Source: Notolepis coatsorum (lineage: Eukaryota; Chordata; Actinopteri; Aulopiformes; Paralepididae). From it: DNA of 64,000 bases. The stretch's first letter is position 1; every line of letters starts with the position of its first letter. A program made the translations under genes and the position numbers. Shown here piece after piece: positions 1-12,509 of this stretch. The stretch covers positions 54,066,543 through 54,130,542 of the forward strand of contig OZ020589.1 in assembly GCA_963971535.1 (NCBI GenBank), in the 5' to 3' direction. The notes beneath the pieces are model-generated. The model did no database searches, was not told the DNA's origin, and worked only from the letters and a program-made list of their open reading frames with translations.

Positions 1-3000
1 CTATAGGACACTATATGATCTGGTCTCTCACTCTATAGGACACTATAGGATCTGGTCTCTCACTCTATAGGATCTGGTCTCTCACTCTATAGGACACTAT
101 AGGATCTGGTCTCTCACTATATAGGACACTATATGATCTGGTCTCTCACTCTATAGGACACTATATGATCTGGTCTCTCACTCTATATGACACTATATGA
201 TCTGGTCTCTCACTCTATAGGACACTATAGGATCTGGTCTCTCACTCTATAGGACACTATATGATCTGGTCTCTCACTCTATAGGACACTATAGGATCTG
301 GTCTCTCACTCTATAGGACACTATAGGATCTGGTCTCTCACTCTATAGGACACTATATGATCTGGTCTCTCACTCTATAGGACACTATAGGATCTGGTCT
401 CTCACTCTATAGGACACTATATGATCTGGTCTCTCACTCTATAGGACACTATAGGATCTGGTCTCTCACTCTATAGGACACTATATGATCTGGTCTCTCA
501 CTCTATAGGACACTATATGATCTGGTCTCTCACTCTATATGACACTATATGATCTGGTCTCTCACTCTATAGGACACTATAGGATCTGGTCTCTCACTCT
601 ATATGACACTATAGGATCTGGTCTCTCACTCTATAGGACACTATAGGATCTGGTATCTCACTCTATAGGACACTATATGATCTGGTCTCTCACTCTATAG
701 GACACTATAGGATCTGGTCTCTCACTCTATAGGACACTATATGATCTGGTCTATCACTCTATAAGACACTATATGATCTGGTCTCTCACTCTATAGGACA
801 CTATAGGATCTGGTCTCTCACTCTATAGGACACTATAGGATCTGGTCTCTCACTCTATATGACACTATATGATCTGGTCTCTCACTCTATAGGACACTAT
901 AGGATCTGGTCTCTCACTCTATATGACACTATATGATCTGGTCTCTCACTCTATAGGACACTATATGATCTGGTCTCTCACTCTATAGGACACTATATGA
1001 TCTGGTCTCTCACTCTATAGGACACTATAGGATCTGGTCTCTCACTCTATAGGACACTATATGATCTGGTCTCTCACTCTATAGGACACTATAGGATGTG
1101 GTCTCTCACTCTATAGGACACTATAGGATCTGGTCTCTCACTCTATATGACACTATATGATCTGGTCTCTCACTCTATAGGACACTATATGATCTGGTCT
1201 CTCACTCTATAGGACACTATATGATCTGGTCTCTCACTATATAGGACACTATAGGATCTGGTCTCTCACTCTATAGGACACTATAGGATCTGGTCTCTCA
1301 CTCTATAGGACACTATATGATCTGGTCTCTCACTCTATATGACACTATATGATCTGGTCTCTCACTCTATATGACACTATATGATCTGGTCTCTCACTCT
1401 ATATGACACTATATGATCTGGTCTCTCACTCTATAGGACACTATAGGATCTGGTCTCTCACTCTATAGGACACTATATGATCTGGTCTCTCACTCTATAG
1501 GACACTATATGATCTGGTCTCTCACTCTATAGGACACTATAGGATCTGGTCTCTCACTCTATAGGACACTATATGATCTGGTCTCTCACTCTATAGGACA
1601 CTATATGATCTGGTCTCTCACTCTATATGACACTATATGATCTGGTCTCTCACTCTATATGACACTATATGATCTGGTCTCTCACTCTATAGGACACTAT
1701 ATGATCTGGTCTCTCACTCTATAGGACACTATATGATCTGGTCTCTCACTCTATAGGACTCTATATGATCTGGTCTCTCACTCTATAGGACACTATATGA
1801 TCTGGTCTCTCACTCTATATGACACTATATGATCTGGTCTCTCACTCTATAGGACACTATAGGATCTGGTCTCTCACTCTATAGGACACTATAGGATCTG
1901 GTCTCTCACTCTATAGGACACTATAAGATCTGGTCTCTCACTCTATAGGACACTATAGAATCTGGTCTCTCACTCTATAGGACACTATATGATCTGGTCT
2001 CTCACTCTATATGACACTATATGATCTGGTCTCTCACTCTATAGGACACTATATGATCTGGTCTCTCACTCTATATGACACTATATGATCTGGTCTCTCA
2101 CTCTATAGGACACTATAGGATCTGGTCTCTCACTCTATATGACACTATATGATCTGGTCTCTCACTCTATAGGACACTATAGGATCTGGTCTCTCACTCT
2201 ATAGGACACTATATGATCTGGTCTCTCACTCTATAGGACACTATATGATCTGGTCTCTCACTCTATATGACACTATAGGATCTGGTCTCTCACTCTATAG
2301 GACACTATATGATCTGGTCTCTCACTCTATAGGACACTATAGGATCTGGTCTCTCACTCTATAGGACACTATAGGATCTGGTCTCTCACTCTATAGGACA
2401 CTATATGATCTGGTCTCTCACTCTATATGACACTATATGATCTGGTCTCTCACTCTATAGGACACTATATGATCTGGTCTCTCACTCTATAGGACACTAT
2501 AGGATCTGGTCTCTCACTCTATAGGACACTATAGGATCTGGTCTCTCACTCTATAGGACACTATAGGATCTGGTCTCTCACTCTATAGGACACTATATGA
2601 TCTGGTCTCTCACTCTATAGGACACTATAGGATCTGGTCTCTCACTCTATAGGACACTATAGGATCTGGTCTCTCACTCTATATGACACTATATGATCTG
2701 GTCTCTCACTCTATAGGACACTATATGATCTGGTCTCTCACTCTATATGACACTATATGATCTGGTCTCTCACTCTATAGGACACTATATGATCTGGTCT
2801 CTCACTCTATAGGACACTATATGATCTGGTCTCTCACTCTATAGGACACTATATGATCTGGTCTCTCACTCTATAGGACACTATATGATCTGGTCTCTCA
2901 CTCTATAGGACACTATAGGATCTGGTCTCTCACTCTATAGGACACTATAGGATCTGGTCTCTCACTCTATAGGACACTATAGGATCTGGTCTCTCACTCT

Positions 3001-5868
3001 ATAGGACACTATATGATCTGGTCTCTCACTCTATAGGACACTATATGATCTGGTCTCTCACTCTATAGGACACTATATGATCTGGTCTCTCACTCTATAT
3101 GACACTATATGATCTGGTCTCTCACTCTATAGGACACTATATGATCTGGTCTCTCACTCTATAGGACACTATAGGATCTGGTCTCTCACTCTATAGGACA
3201 CTATATGATCTGGTATCTCACTCTATAGGACACTATATGATCTGGTCTATCACTCTATAGGACACTATATGATCTATCACTCCTATAGGACACTATATGA
3301 TCTGGTCTCTCACTCTATAGGACACTATATGATCTGGTCTCTCACTCTATATGACACTATATGATCTGGTCTCTCACTCTATAGGACACTATAGGATCTG
3401 GTATCTCACTCTATATGACACTATATGATCTGGTCTCTCACTCTATAGGACACTATATGATCTGGTCTCTCACTCTATATGACACTATATGATCTGGTCT
3501 ATCACTCTATAGGACACTATAGGATCTGGTCTCTCACTCTATATGACACTATAGGATCTGGTCTCTCACTCTATATGACACTATATGATCTGGTCTCTCA
3601 CTCTATATGACACTATAGGATCTGGTCTCTCACTCTATAGGACACTATAGGATCTGGTCTCTCACTCTATAGGACACTATATGATCTGGTCTCTCACTCT
3701 ATAGGACACTATAGGATCTGGTCTCTCACTCTATAGGACACTATAGGATCTGGTCTCTCACTCTATAGGACACTATAGGATCTGGTCTCTCACTCTATAG
3801 GACACTATAGGATCTGGTCTCTCACTCTATAGGACACTATAGGATCTGGTCTCTCACTCTATAGGACACTATATGATCTGGTCTCTCACTCTATAGGACA
3901 CTATAGGATCTGGTCTCTCACTCTATAGGACACTATATGATCTGGTCTCTCACTCTATAGGACACTATATGATCTGGTCTCTCACTCTATAGGACACTAT
4001 ATGATCTGGTCTCTCACTCTATAGGACACTATAGGATCTGTTCTCTCACTCTATAGGACACTATATGATCTGGTCTCTCACTCTATAGGACACTATAGGA
4101 TCTGGTCTCTCACTCTATATGACACTATAGGATCTGGTCTCTCACTCTATAGGACACTATATGATCTGGTCTCTCACTCTATAGGACACTATAGGATCTG
4201 GTCTCTCACTCTATAGGACACTATAGGATCTGGTCTCTCACTCTATAGGACACTATAGGATCTGGTCTCTCACTCTATAGGACACTATAGGATCTGGTCT
4301 CTCACTCTATAGGACACTATAGGATCTGGTCTCTCACTCTATATGACACTATAGGATCTGGTATCTCACTCTATAGGACACTATAGGATCTGGTCTCTCA
4401 CTCTATATGACACTATAGGATCTGGTCTCTCACTCTATAGGACACTATAGGATCTGGTCTCTCACTCTATAGGACACTATAGGATCTGGTCTCTCACTCT
4501 ATATGACACTATATGATCTGGTCTCTCACTCTATATGACACTATATGATCTGGTCTCTCACTCTATAGGACACTATAGGATCTGGTCTCTCACTCTATAG
4601 GACACTATAGGATCTGGTCTCTCAATCTATAGGACACTATAGGATCTGGTCTCTCACTCTATAGGACACTATATGATCTGGTCTCTCACTCTATAGGACA
4701 CTATAGGATCTGGTCTCTCACTCTATATGATCTGGTCTCTCACTCTATAGGACACTATAGGATCTGGTCTCTCACTCTATATGACACTATATGATCTGGT
4801 CTCTCACTCTATAGGACACTATATGATCTGGTCTCTCACTCTATAGGACACTATAGGATCTGGTCTCTCACTCTATATGACACTATATGATCTGGTATCT
4901 CACTCTATAGGACACTATATGATCTGGTCTCTCACTCTATAGGACACTATATGATCTGGTCTCTCACTCTATATGACACTATATGATCTGGTCTCTCACT
5001 CTATAGGACACTATAGGATCTGGTCTCTCACTCTATAGGACACTATAGGATCTGGTCTCTCACTCTATAGGATCTGGTCTCTCACTCTATAGGACACTAT
5101 AGGATCTGGTCTCTCACTCTATAGGACACTATAGGATCTGGTCTCTCACTCTATAGGACACTATATGATCTGGTCTTTCACTCTATAGGACACTATAGGA
5201 TCTGGTCTCTCACTCTATATGATCTGGTCTCTCACTCTATAGGACACTATAGGATCTGGTCTCTCACTCTATATGACACTATATGATCTGGTCTCTCACT
5301 CTATAGGACACTATATGATCTGGTCTCTCACTCTATAGGACACTATAGGATCTGGTCTCTCACTCTATATGACACTATATGATCTGGTATCTCACTCTAT
5401 AGGACACTATAGGATCTGGTCTCTCACTCTATATGACACTATATGATCTGGTCTCTCACTCTATAGGACACTATATGATCTGGTCTCTCACTCTATAGGA
5501 CACTATAGGATCTGGTCTCTCACTCTATAGGACACTATATGATCTGGTCTCTCACTCTATAGGACACTATATGGATCTGGTCTCTCACTCTATATGACAC
5601 TATATGATCTGGTCTCTCACTCTATAGGACACTATAGGATCTGGTCTCTCACTCTATAGGACACTATAGGATCTGGTCTCTCACTCTATAGGATCTGGTC
5701 TCTCACTCTATAGGACACTATAGGATCTGGTATCTCACTCTATAGGACACTATATGATCTGGTCTCTCACTCTATAGGACACTATATGATCTGGTCTCTC
5801 ACTCTATAGGACACTATTGATCTGGTCTCTCACTCTATAGGACACTATATGATCTGGTCTCTCACTCT
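1..5868. repeat. 32-bp minisatellite array, about 180 units
   Basis: A head-to-tail array with a 32-bp period runs from the first base into an assembly gap. Each unit is CTATAGGACA, then a near-copy CTATA(T/G)GATC, then a constant TGGTCTCTCACT. Two positions vary between G and T almost independently: CTATAG/CTATAT and CTATAGGATC/CTATATGATC. A few units are only 22 bp (for example near 65, 5061 and 5681), as expected if one of the two 10-bp sub-repeats is lost. Every unit carries GGTCTC. There are no unique spacers, so it is not a CRISPR array. The true length is unknown because both ends are cut. Confidence 0.97.
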
Positions 5869-6068
5869 NNNNNNNNNNNNNNNNNNNNNNNNNNNNNNNN
5901 NNNNNNNNNNNNNNNNNNNNNNNNNNNNNNNNNNNNNNNNNNNNNNNNNNNNNNNNNNNNNNNNNNNNNNNNNNNNNNNNNNNNNNNNNNNNNNNNNNNN
6001 NNNNNNNNNNNNNNNNNNNNNNNNNNNNNNNNNNNNNNNNNNNNNNNNNNNNNNNNNNNNNNNNNNNN
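5869..6068. other. Assembly gap, 200 N
   Basis: Exactly 200 N, probably a fixed-size placeholder. The minisatellite runs into its left side and non-repeat sequence resumes on the right, so an unknown part of the array may be missing. Confidence 0.99.
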
Positions 6069-6340
6069 GGAGTGATGCATGCTGGGAGGGAGAGGCTCAG
6101 GTAGACATGGTCACATGGCGTCGACATACACATGGCAGAAATAGGGGGGGGGAGCAGGTGCATAGAACTACATGAAGATTGTATAAAATACAATATAAAA
6201 GTTTCTATGGAACTTGGTATGATTTCCATAGCAATTTACTCCGCAAGTCAACACCATCCTCGGAGTGTCGCTGATTTGTAGCTGGACACACCAGTCACTC
6301 AGTAGCCAGGCCCGTGCAGAACGGATCCCCCCTCTCTCAC

Positions 6341-6418
6341 CTTCTCATCCAGTCTGGTGAACAGAGGGACGGCTCCCTCCACACTCCTCTTGTTGATCAT
6401 CACTGCCACTCCAACCAC
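6341..6418 (-). CDS. Phosphodiesterase GAF-domain exon (downstream exon)
   Basis: This 78-bp exon on the minus strand has acceptor ...TGGTGGGCAG and donor GTGAGA, and is open in phase 0 for 26 codons. The translation begins VVGVAVMINK and ends LFTRLDEK. It therefore contains the NKxnFx3DE signature (N-K at exon residues 9-10, F at 20, D-E at 24-25) known from GAF domains of cyclic-nucleotide phosphodiesterases such as PDE2, 5, 6 and 11. From memory the VVGVA start matches the PDE5 GAF-A domain best; the middle (RSVEGAVPL) is divergent, so a paralogue is possible. GAF domains of this family bind cGMP or form dimers and regulate the C-terminal catalytic domain. The preceding exon is proposed at 59987-60076. 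The next exon is not visible; it would lie beyond the satellite array or outside the window. Confidence 0.8.
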
Positions 6419-7373
6419 CTGCCCACCAAGAAGGGGTTACGTTAGATCATGTTATATCGAGTTGGTATCATAACTAAGGCCGTATCATCTACACTTCTGC
6501 GTGCCACGTGATATCCTGAGTCAGCTACGTGTCGCATTTAGGTCACATGTCCAGACTTGCTTTTATGTAAAAGGAATATGTATTTATATTACTATAGTAA
6601 TGTTCTTTTGGTGACTACGTATTTTTATACATACAGTACATAAACTACACGCTTATCGGATAAGAGGACACAGAAGATTAAAATTAAGGATCGTATTTTC
6701 GCTAAAATGTTTATAAAACAATGCTGGAGGATGGGGGATGAGAAGCCCTGAATCAGGTTGGGATGTAGACCTTGCATGAAATGTCGAATGTAGACCATGT
6801 TATTAAATAATGATAATAACAATAAATAAAACACAATATATACTAATATTAATATATTGTTATTTTTGTTATTATTATTATTATGATCACACTGAAGGCG
6901 ATATCCACATCAAATTACTGTTTTCCTTTCTATTTCCATTTACTGTATATTAGCCTAGTGACAAACGGACCATTTGTTTTTGAGATACCCCTACTGGAAG
7001 TAGAACAGAACACAACAATGTTTTTCCTCATCTCTAAGGTCTCCCATATACTGTATGAAATGGATTCTTGTATATAAATATTTTACTGCAAATTGTTTTT
7101 AATTGATCACCAAAGCTAAAAAAACATATGCATATTATTTGATAATGAATAGATGTTATGACTCGAGACACACTACAAATACCACACAATTAACCACACA
7201 AACACATTAGTTGGGAAAATTGGGTCTTGATTCGGGACATATAATATAAATATCACGTACTAGACTAAACTGAAGACACTAACACACATGACGCACAACT
7301 AAGACGGTGGGGAACAAGATGAAACACATCGGAGACCTGACCGGGAGCTCTGGAACTGTACTATCATATGAAA
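6419..7373. other. Intron sequence, no gene seen
   Basis: AT-rich sequence with short AT runs (around 6790-6880). I recognise no repeat family, exon or RNA gene here. On the minus strand it would be the 3' end of the large intron preceding the exon at 6341-6418. Confidence 0.5.
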
Positions 7374-7712
7374 GATAAAAATTCAAATAAAATGTTGGAC
7401 AATAATAGGGGCATTGGAGAATCCCCATTGGGGATATCTCCGTCGTTATAGGAGGGGCCCTCTCCAGGAGGCCTGTATCAGTTCCGCAACCGTTCCTATT
7501 TCCGGGGTAGGCCTGATTGGCCCCGACAGGCACGTGACCCGCCGCGGCCACGCCCCGCGGCAGCCCCAGGACGCGGCAACCAGGCTGCGTGTGGCTTTTT
7601 CCCAATCCAACAGTGCAAAAATGCGGAAGCATTCATCACCGCACGCCACTACGGTAAAGCGCCTTTCTTTTCAGGCCCGCTTTGGGAGCTGTCGCGCGGA
7701 AATAGGCTGTCT

Positions 7713-8008
7713 ATTGCCATTCTCTTTGACAAACTCTAACCTTAACCAGCTCCCTTAACCAGCTCCTTAACAGCGCCTAAACTTAACCGTTCTAACCTTA
7801 ACCAACTCCGAAACAATGCCTAACCTTAACCTTAACCTTAACCATGCCTAACCTTAACCATAGAAAGAATATTGCCATTCTCTTTGACAAACTCTAACCT
7901 TAACCAGCTCCTTAACAGCGCCTAAACTTAACCGTTCTAACCTTAACCAACTCCGAAACAATGCCTAACCTTAACCTTAACCTTAACCATGCCTAACCTT
8001 AACCGGCG
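7713..8008. repeat. Duplicated telomere-like CTTAAC repeat block
   Basis: Two successive copies of about 140-155 bp (starting at 7713 and 7870, both opening ATTGCCATTCTCTTTGACAA) consist largely of degenerate CCTTAA/TTAACC hexamers. The vertebrate telomere unit is CCCTAA, so this is telomere-like but not telomeric. A segmental duplication of a minisatellite fits better than an old chromosome end. Confidence 0.75.
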
Positions 8009-8046
8009 AAAGAATACACGTTAAAAAAAAATCACGTTAAAAAAAA

Positions 8047-8135
8047 TATATTTGACGGGATTCGAACTCACCAGCAACTAGCTGTAGGATCCACAGCCAT
8101 GGCATCTTGCCAATTGAGCTATTTCTGGATACTGA
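8047..8135 (-). mobile_element. tRNA-like SINE head (copy 1)
   Basis: On the minus strand an A-box-like AGCTCAATTGGCAAGATGCC is followed by a B-box-like GAGTTCGAATCCC, the internal RNA polymerase III promoter layout of tRNA-derived SINEs. The acceptor ends do not pair, so it is not a functional tRNA gene. A poly-A-like run flanks it on the left in plus coordinates. A related copy lies at 8878-8972. Confidence 0.6.
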
Positions 8136-8539
8136 ATTTGGGGCGGTGACTTATATATATTGTTAAGGCGGGATCTCATGCGCATGCGCGAGCACCTCAC
8201 GAGCACCTCGCGAGCACGCCGGCGCACGCACGCACCTGAGCGAGCACGCCGCCGCTGGGCGCTGCGTGAAGGAAAATGAAAGGCGCATTACCGCACGCCA
8301 CTACGGTACCTCCGATGACGAATGCGGAAGCATTTTTGCACTGTTGGATTTGGAAAAAGCAAAAGGCAACCAGGCTGCTGTGGTTCACCGCCGCTTTCCG
8401 CCTTCAACGCCGCCCGCAGCAGCAAATTTGCGCGAGCGCAGGATTATTTCAGTGTGTATCATGCAATCATTTATCATTTAACATTTGAAAGGCATACATT
8501 GTTGTATGAAATAAAATAGTATAGAGACATATGTACAGC

Positions 8540-8862
8540 GTTCGATGCAGAATAGAAGTAACTGAGTTACCATACAATATACAATACGCTATAGTGCAAA
8601 GCAGAAATGGGATGAGGTACAATTTACAGTAAGGTGTATGCGTTGCAGTGCAAATGCTGGCGCGCTCCAGAGACCGTTACTGTACCATACAATATACAAT
8701 GCAATGTACCAATATACAATACGCTATAGTGCAAAGCAGAAATGGGATGAGGTACAATTTACAGTAAGGTGTACGCGTTGCAGTGCAAATGCTTCTTACT
8801 GTTGCACTCCAGAGACCGTTACTGTGCCATACAATATACAATACGCTATAGTGCAATGCACG
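8540..8862 (-). repeat. Tandem repeats from a Rex1-like LINE 3' UTR
   Basis: A unit of about 120-140 bp with CCATACAATATACAATACGCTATAG and CAGTGCAAATGC motifs occurs nearly three times. Its reverse complement resembles the 3' UTR of the Rex1-like LINE at 58370-58460, which has TTGTATATTGTATGGTAAC followed by TCTATTCTGCATCGAAC. A short plus-strand relative lies at 9064-9117. No coding sequence remains. Confidence 0.6.
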
Positions 8863-8877
8863 TTAAAAAAAAACAAA

Positions 8878-8972
8878 AAAAAATTAAGGGAATCGAACTT
8901 GTCACAAACGGACGATAGGATCCACAGCCAAGCAGCGTTACCAATTGAGCTAGTTGTCAATGGTAAAAAAGG
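8878..8972 (-). mobile_element. tRNA-like SINE head (copy 2)
   Basis: The minus strand reads TAGCTCAATTGGTAACGCTG and then AAGTTCGATTCCC: A- and B-box-like motifs in tRNA spacing. It shares a TGTGGATCCTA anticodon-region motif with copy 1 at 8047-8135 and also has an A-rich flank. It is diverged and not a functional tRNA. Confidence 0.6.
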
Positions 8973-9644
8973 GGTGATTACTGCTACATAATGCTGCCGC
9001 GACGGAGCTCCGCCGCGACAATATTATTAAACAGCGGCTCTGTCATTGAAGTGGGAAAAGTGAGCCGTATTGTATATTAGTACATTGCATAGTATATTGT
9101 ATAGAGTATGGTAACTCTGCGGCGTTGAAGGCGGAAAGCGGCGGTGAACCACAGCAGCCTCGTTGTCGCGTCCTGGGGCTGCCGCGGGGCGTGGCCGCGG
9201 CGGGTCACGTGCCTGTCGGGGCCAATCAGGCCTACCCCGGAAATCGGAACGGTTGCGGAACTGATACAGGCCTCCAGGAGAGCCTTACCCCTCCAGCCCG
9301 CCAACGGGGGTAAAAACCTGGGAAGTACCAATTGTCTTTAGTCTTTTTTATGAGTTTTATGAGTTATGTTAGAATAGCAGTTGCTTTAAATGTGCACATG
9401 GACATTTGTGAAGGACAAGAATTCAAAAAATTTTGGACAATAATAGAGGCTTGGAGAATCTTCATTGGGGATATCTCCATCACTAGAGGGGGGCCTCTTC
9501 CTAGGAGAGCTGATTCCCCTCCAACCCGCCAACGGGGGCAAAAAGTGCTAATCATATAGGTTATTTTATTTTCATAAAATTTTTTAAGTCATGTTAGAAT
9601 AGCTGTTGCTATAAATGTACAAAGTGATATCAGTGACAGTGACG

Positions 9645-10700
9645 TGGGCAGGCCTTGTTCAGTGGGGGGGAATGTCGGGGGGGGGGAGACCATCGTTCCG
9701 GCGGTTCGACCCGGGAGAGGGGATGCCTTGCGTGTTGTGGGGTCGGTACGTGTGGGGTGGGGTCCCTTGGGGCCCTCGGCCGCCGTGGCCTGGGCGGTCT
9801 GGTCGCCGGGCTGGGGGGACACCGGGCTTGGGGTCGCGGGGGGTCGGGGGGCCATTGAGGCGTGGTGCTTTGGCCTTCTGTGGGCCTGGGCTTGGGGTTC
9901 TCGTGGGCCGGGGGCCTGGCGGTCGGGCAGGGGCGGGTGGGGGCTCTGGGTGCTCGGCTCCGCGCATGGTGGACCTGGGATATGGGGGTGTTCTGTTTCT
10001 CGGGGAGGATGGCGGGAGGGGTTTCTCTTAAGGGGGTCAGAGCGGCTGAGCTTTGCCCAGTGGGGTCTTGTGTGTTGTGGGTTCGGGGTGCGTGGGGTGG
10101 GGTTCTTGGTGACATGAAAGGTAGCGGGCTTGGCTCGGTGGGGGGGAGTACCCTCTCCTCTCCTCTATTGGGCCTGGCCCAATTTAATTCAAGGGACCCG
10201 TGTCGCTGGGGGCTCAGCTCCGCACGTGGCGGACCTGGGATATGGGGGAGTCCGACGGGCTTAGCTCAGTGGGGGGGACTGTCGGGGGAGGGGGGCCATC
10301 GTTTCGGCGGTTTGGCCTGGGAGAGTGGGGTCTTGTATGTTATGGGGTCGATGTGCGTGGGGTGGGGTTCTTGGTGACATGGGAGGTAGCGGGCTTGGCT
10401 CGGTGGGGGGGAGTCGCTCCTTCCCCTCAACTGAGCCTAGCCCAATTTAATTCAAGGGTCCTGTGTCGCTGGGTGTTCGGCCCCGGGTATACCGGACCTG
10501 GTATATGGGGGAGTCCTATTTCTCGGGGTGGATGGCGGAAGGGGGGGTCCCTCTTAAGGGGGATTGGGCTGCTGAACACAGCCATTACATAGGGACCCAT
10601 GTCAATGTATTGTTATGTGTTTGATGTCATTTTAAGTATTGTCTAAGTGTTGTATGTCTGTAAATGTAAATAAAAATGTAAGTAAAAAAATAAAACATAA
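9645..10700 (+). mobile_element. G-rich 3' UTR of a Tx1/L1-like LINE
   Basis: This very G-rich stretch ends in AATAAAAATG and an A-rich tail near 10670-10700. It shares layout and phrases with the 3' UTR of the Tx1/L1-like LINE at 19259-20001 (a run of the type GAGGCGTGGTGCTTTGGCC near 9857). A module of about 290 bp, with CTTGGCTCGGTGGGGGGGAG and GGACCTGGGATATGGGGGAG, is repeated two to three times. Long open frames here reflect base composition and have no domain. Confidence 0.6.
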
Positions 10701-11215
10701 TACAGGCTCTGAGAGCTCTCAAACCTGGCGTGCTAGTAATCAGGATATTCCTCTACCTAATAGAAATAACTGGGTTTGAAAATCTTGATGCATGCAGGGA
10801 ATATGGACCTATGAACACATACCTAAAATAAACAGAAATGTAAAGGATGAATGGAAGGGGGGGGGGGTGGTTCTGGTGTCGGCTGCATTGGTGAAAGTCT
10901 GGAGAGACTTGCTGAAGCAGCAGTGGGGGGGGGGGGGTTCATTGGCACAGGTGCAGCTGGTCGGGGTAATTAAACTCTCTCCTTTATCATCCACAGTGAA
11001 ACTGAGACAAAGGAAGGCTCACACACACACCGACGAGACAGAGAGAGAATGAGCAATGTACAGCCGTGCGAATGGTTTATGTTGCAGTTGTTCTGTGTAC
11101 GATTTGATCAAGTTTAATTTTAAGTTTATTTATTTATTTTTTACTCAGGCACAGTGCACATTCAGTTTCCACATCAATGTAATTGTGCCAGAATTAGCTA
11201 ATGAGCTAGTTTGCA
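10701..11215. other. No gene recognised; G-runs and short repeats
   Basis: The stretch contains two G homopolymer runs (near 10857 and 10926) and a short CA-rich segment near 11020. I see no domain, RNA gene or clear repeat family. Confidence 0.4.
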
Positions 11216-11462
11216 TCTGTAGTCCCTGCCTACCATGCATGTCTTTATGGTGTGGGAGGAAACCGGAGTACCCAGAGGAAACCCACGCGAACACAGGGAG
11301 AACACTTTTAAAACTTAATGAAGACAAGACAGAAATACTTTTAGTAGACCCTAAAGCCAAAAGGGAAGCACTTTTTAATGGGTTAGGAAGTTTGGCTCAC
11401 CAGAATAAATCGGAAGTAACTAGCCTAGGTGTAATTTTAGACTCTGATTTAAGTTTTAACAC
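11216..11462 (+). mobile_element. SINE tail fragment joined to an L2 LINE fragment
   Basis: Bases 11247-11306 carry the GGAGGAAACCGGAGTACCCAGA-type segment common to the body of DANA/V-SINE-type fish SINEs. Bases 11307-11462 translate to an L2-type reverse transcriptase piece (KLNEDKTEILLVDPK, then KSEVTSLGVILDSDL). That matches the L2 copy on the other strand around 29050-29220 (KINKNKTEILIIGPK, KSEVTSL). Both pieces are truncated. Confidence 0.65.
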
Positions 11463-12182
11463 TTTGGGTGCCAAAAACGAGTTAAGTAGTTTCTGGGCCT
11501 AAGTCGTTCAGTGCCAAAAACGACTTAAGTAGTTTCTGGGTCGTTTTTTTTCAATATTTTTATTCATTATCCACCCAGGGAGCCTGTTGTTACCATAGGG
11601 AATGAGTCGCCAAGGTGCAATACCGGCCGTATCCCACTAGATGGCGGTATCGAGCACCTTTTGTAACCTTGTATCTTGGTCTGTGGGATGGCCAAATGTC
11701 TCGGGTTTCATTTTTCCTTGTCGGCCGAGGCGAACAGTTCTCTCGGTTCCATTGAAGTGCGTCAAATATCCCTGATCCATATGTTGTGGTGGATTATGCC
11801 GTGGACCAAATCGACATTGGATGTACCAGATGGCAATCAAACAATTGGAATATTATTTTTGGAATACTCCCGATCACAGGTAAGGACGATTTGACGTACA
11901 TTTTAGCTTGATCCTGCAATGCTTTTATACCAATCGGGCTGATAAGCGTTTTTAGTGTTCAATACTAATGCCGTTACTGACAATCAAATAATCAGAAACG
12001 ACCCCCCCTCCCCTTTCATGCATTCATGATGGAACATAATACCTATGATATAGATTTGATTTCGGGATAATAGCGTATACAGGAAATGGCAACGTCTATA
12101 GTGGAATTGGCGTGTAGGGCTATAACTCAGCATTTCATGAATTACCCTAGACCACTCTAAAACCATACTTATAGTATCGGGT
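11463..12182. other. Unclassified sequence with a 45-bp-spaced duplication
   Basis: GTGCCAAAAACGA(G/C)TTAAG followed by TAGTTTCTGGG occurs twice, around 11468 and 11511. The rest shows no protein or known family. It separates the L2 fragment from the Rex1-like LINE and may be a non-autonomous DNA element, but I found no matching far end. Confidence 0.35.
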
Positions 12183-12376
12183 CCCCCCAGGGCTGCATTC
12201 TGAGCCCCATGACTGTGTGGCCAGGTTTAGCTCCAACTCCATAGTGAAGTTTGCGGACGACACAGTGGTGGTGGGGCTGATCTCTAACAATGACGAGAAG
12301 GCCTATCGGGAGGAGGTTGATGAACTGGCACGCTGGTGCCGGGAGAACAGCCTACTCCTGAACATTGGTAAAACCA
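12183..12376 (+). pseudogene. Rex1-like LINE reverse transcriptase, 5' part
   Basis: The translation has GPPQGCILSP, then after a small deletion [15 protein letters not shown]: the RT motif with the catalytic DD of a Rex1/Babar-like LINE. The copy at 57194-58150 has the same order ([25 protein letters not shown]) with about 12 more residues between them. The frame then stops at the target site of a nested LINE (12377) and continues after it at 20018. It is 5'-truncated and internally deleted, so dead. Confidence 0.85.
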
Positions 12377-12509
12377 GGGGGCTTCCGGTTCCGTTCAGCA
12401 ACGCATGGCTGGTTGATTTTTCGGAGCTCAGCAACCAAGCCACATTAAGTTTGATTACGTTTACATTTTTATACCATTTTATTTTATTTTATTTATTTTA
12501 GTTTGAACC

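Larger units (their letters stand above)
7374..9645. repeat. GC-rich rearranged inverted-repeat cluster
   Basis: A block of about 120 bp at 7467-7588 (containing the GCCGCGGCCACGCCCCGCGG core) returns in reverse complement at about 9159-9280. A third, shuffled piece at 8280-8420 combines the inner parts of both. On the right flank, near-copies of one segment repeat in the same orientation (around 9281-9315 and 9508-9545, both with CCCGCCAACGGGGG; around 9360-9400 and 9590-9620, both with TGTTAGAATAGC). The left flank at 7398-7445 also matches 9430-9480. No protein is credible. This looks like a degraded, rearranged DNA transposon or foldback element, but I cannot name the family. Confidence 0.7.

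Noticed and set aside
1..5868. Possible CRISPR-like regular array
   Set aside because: The repeat is continuous with a 32-bp period, with no unique spacers and no cas genes, in a eukaryotic context.
5804..6229. Open frames across the N gaps (also 28767-29221)
   Set aside because: They exist only because N codons are not stops. The 28793-29221 frame does contain a real L2 piece, which is annotated as such, but not as an intact gene.
9589..10592. Overlapping open frames of 130-171 codons on both strands
   Set aside because: G-rich LINE 3' UTR; composition removes stops, and there is no domain or conserved residue pattern.
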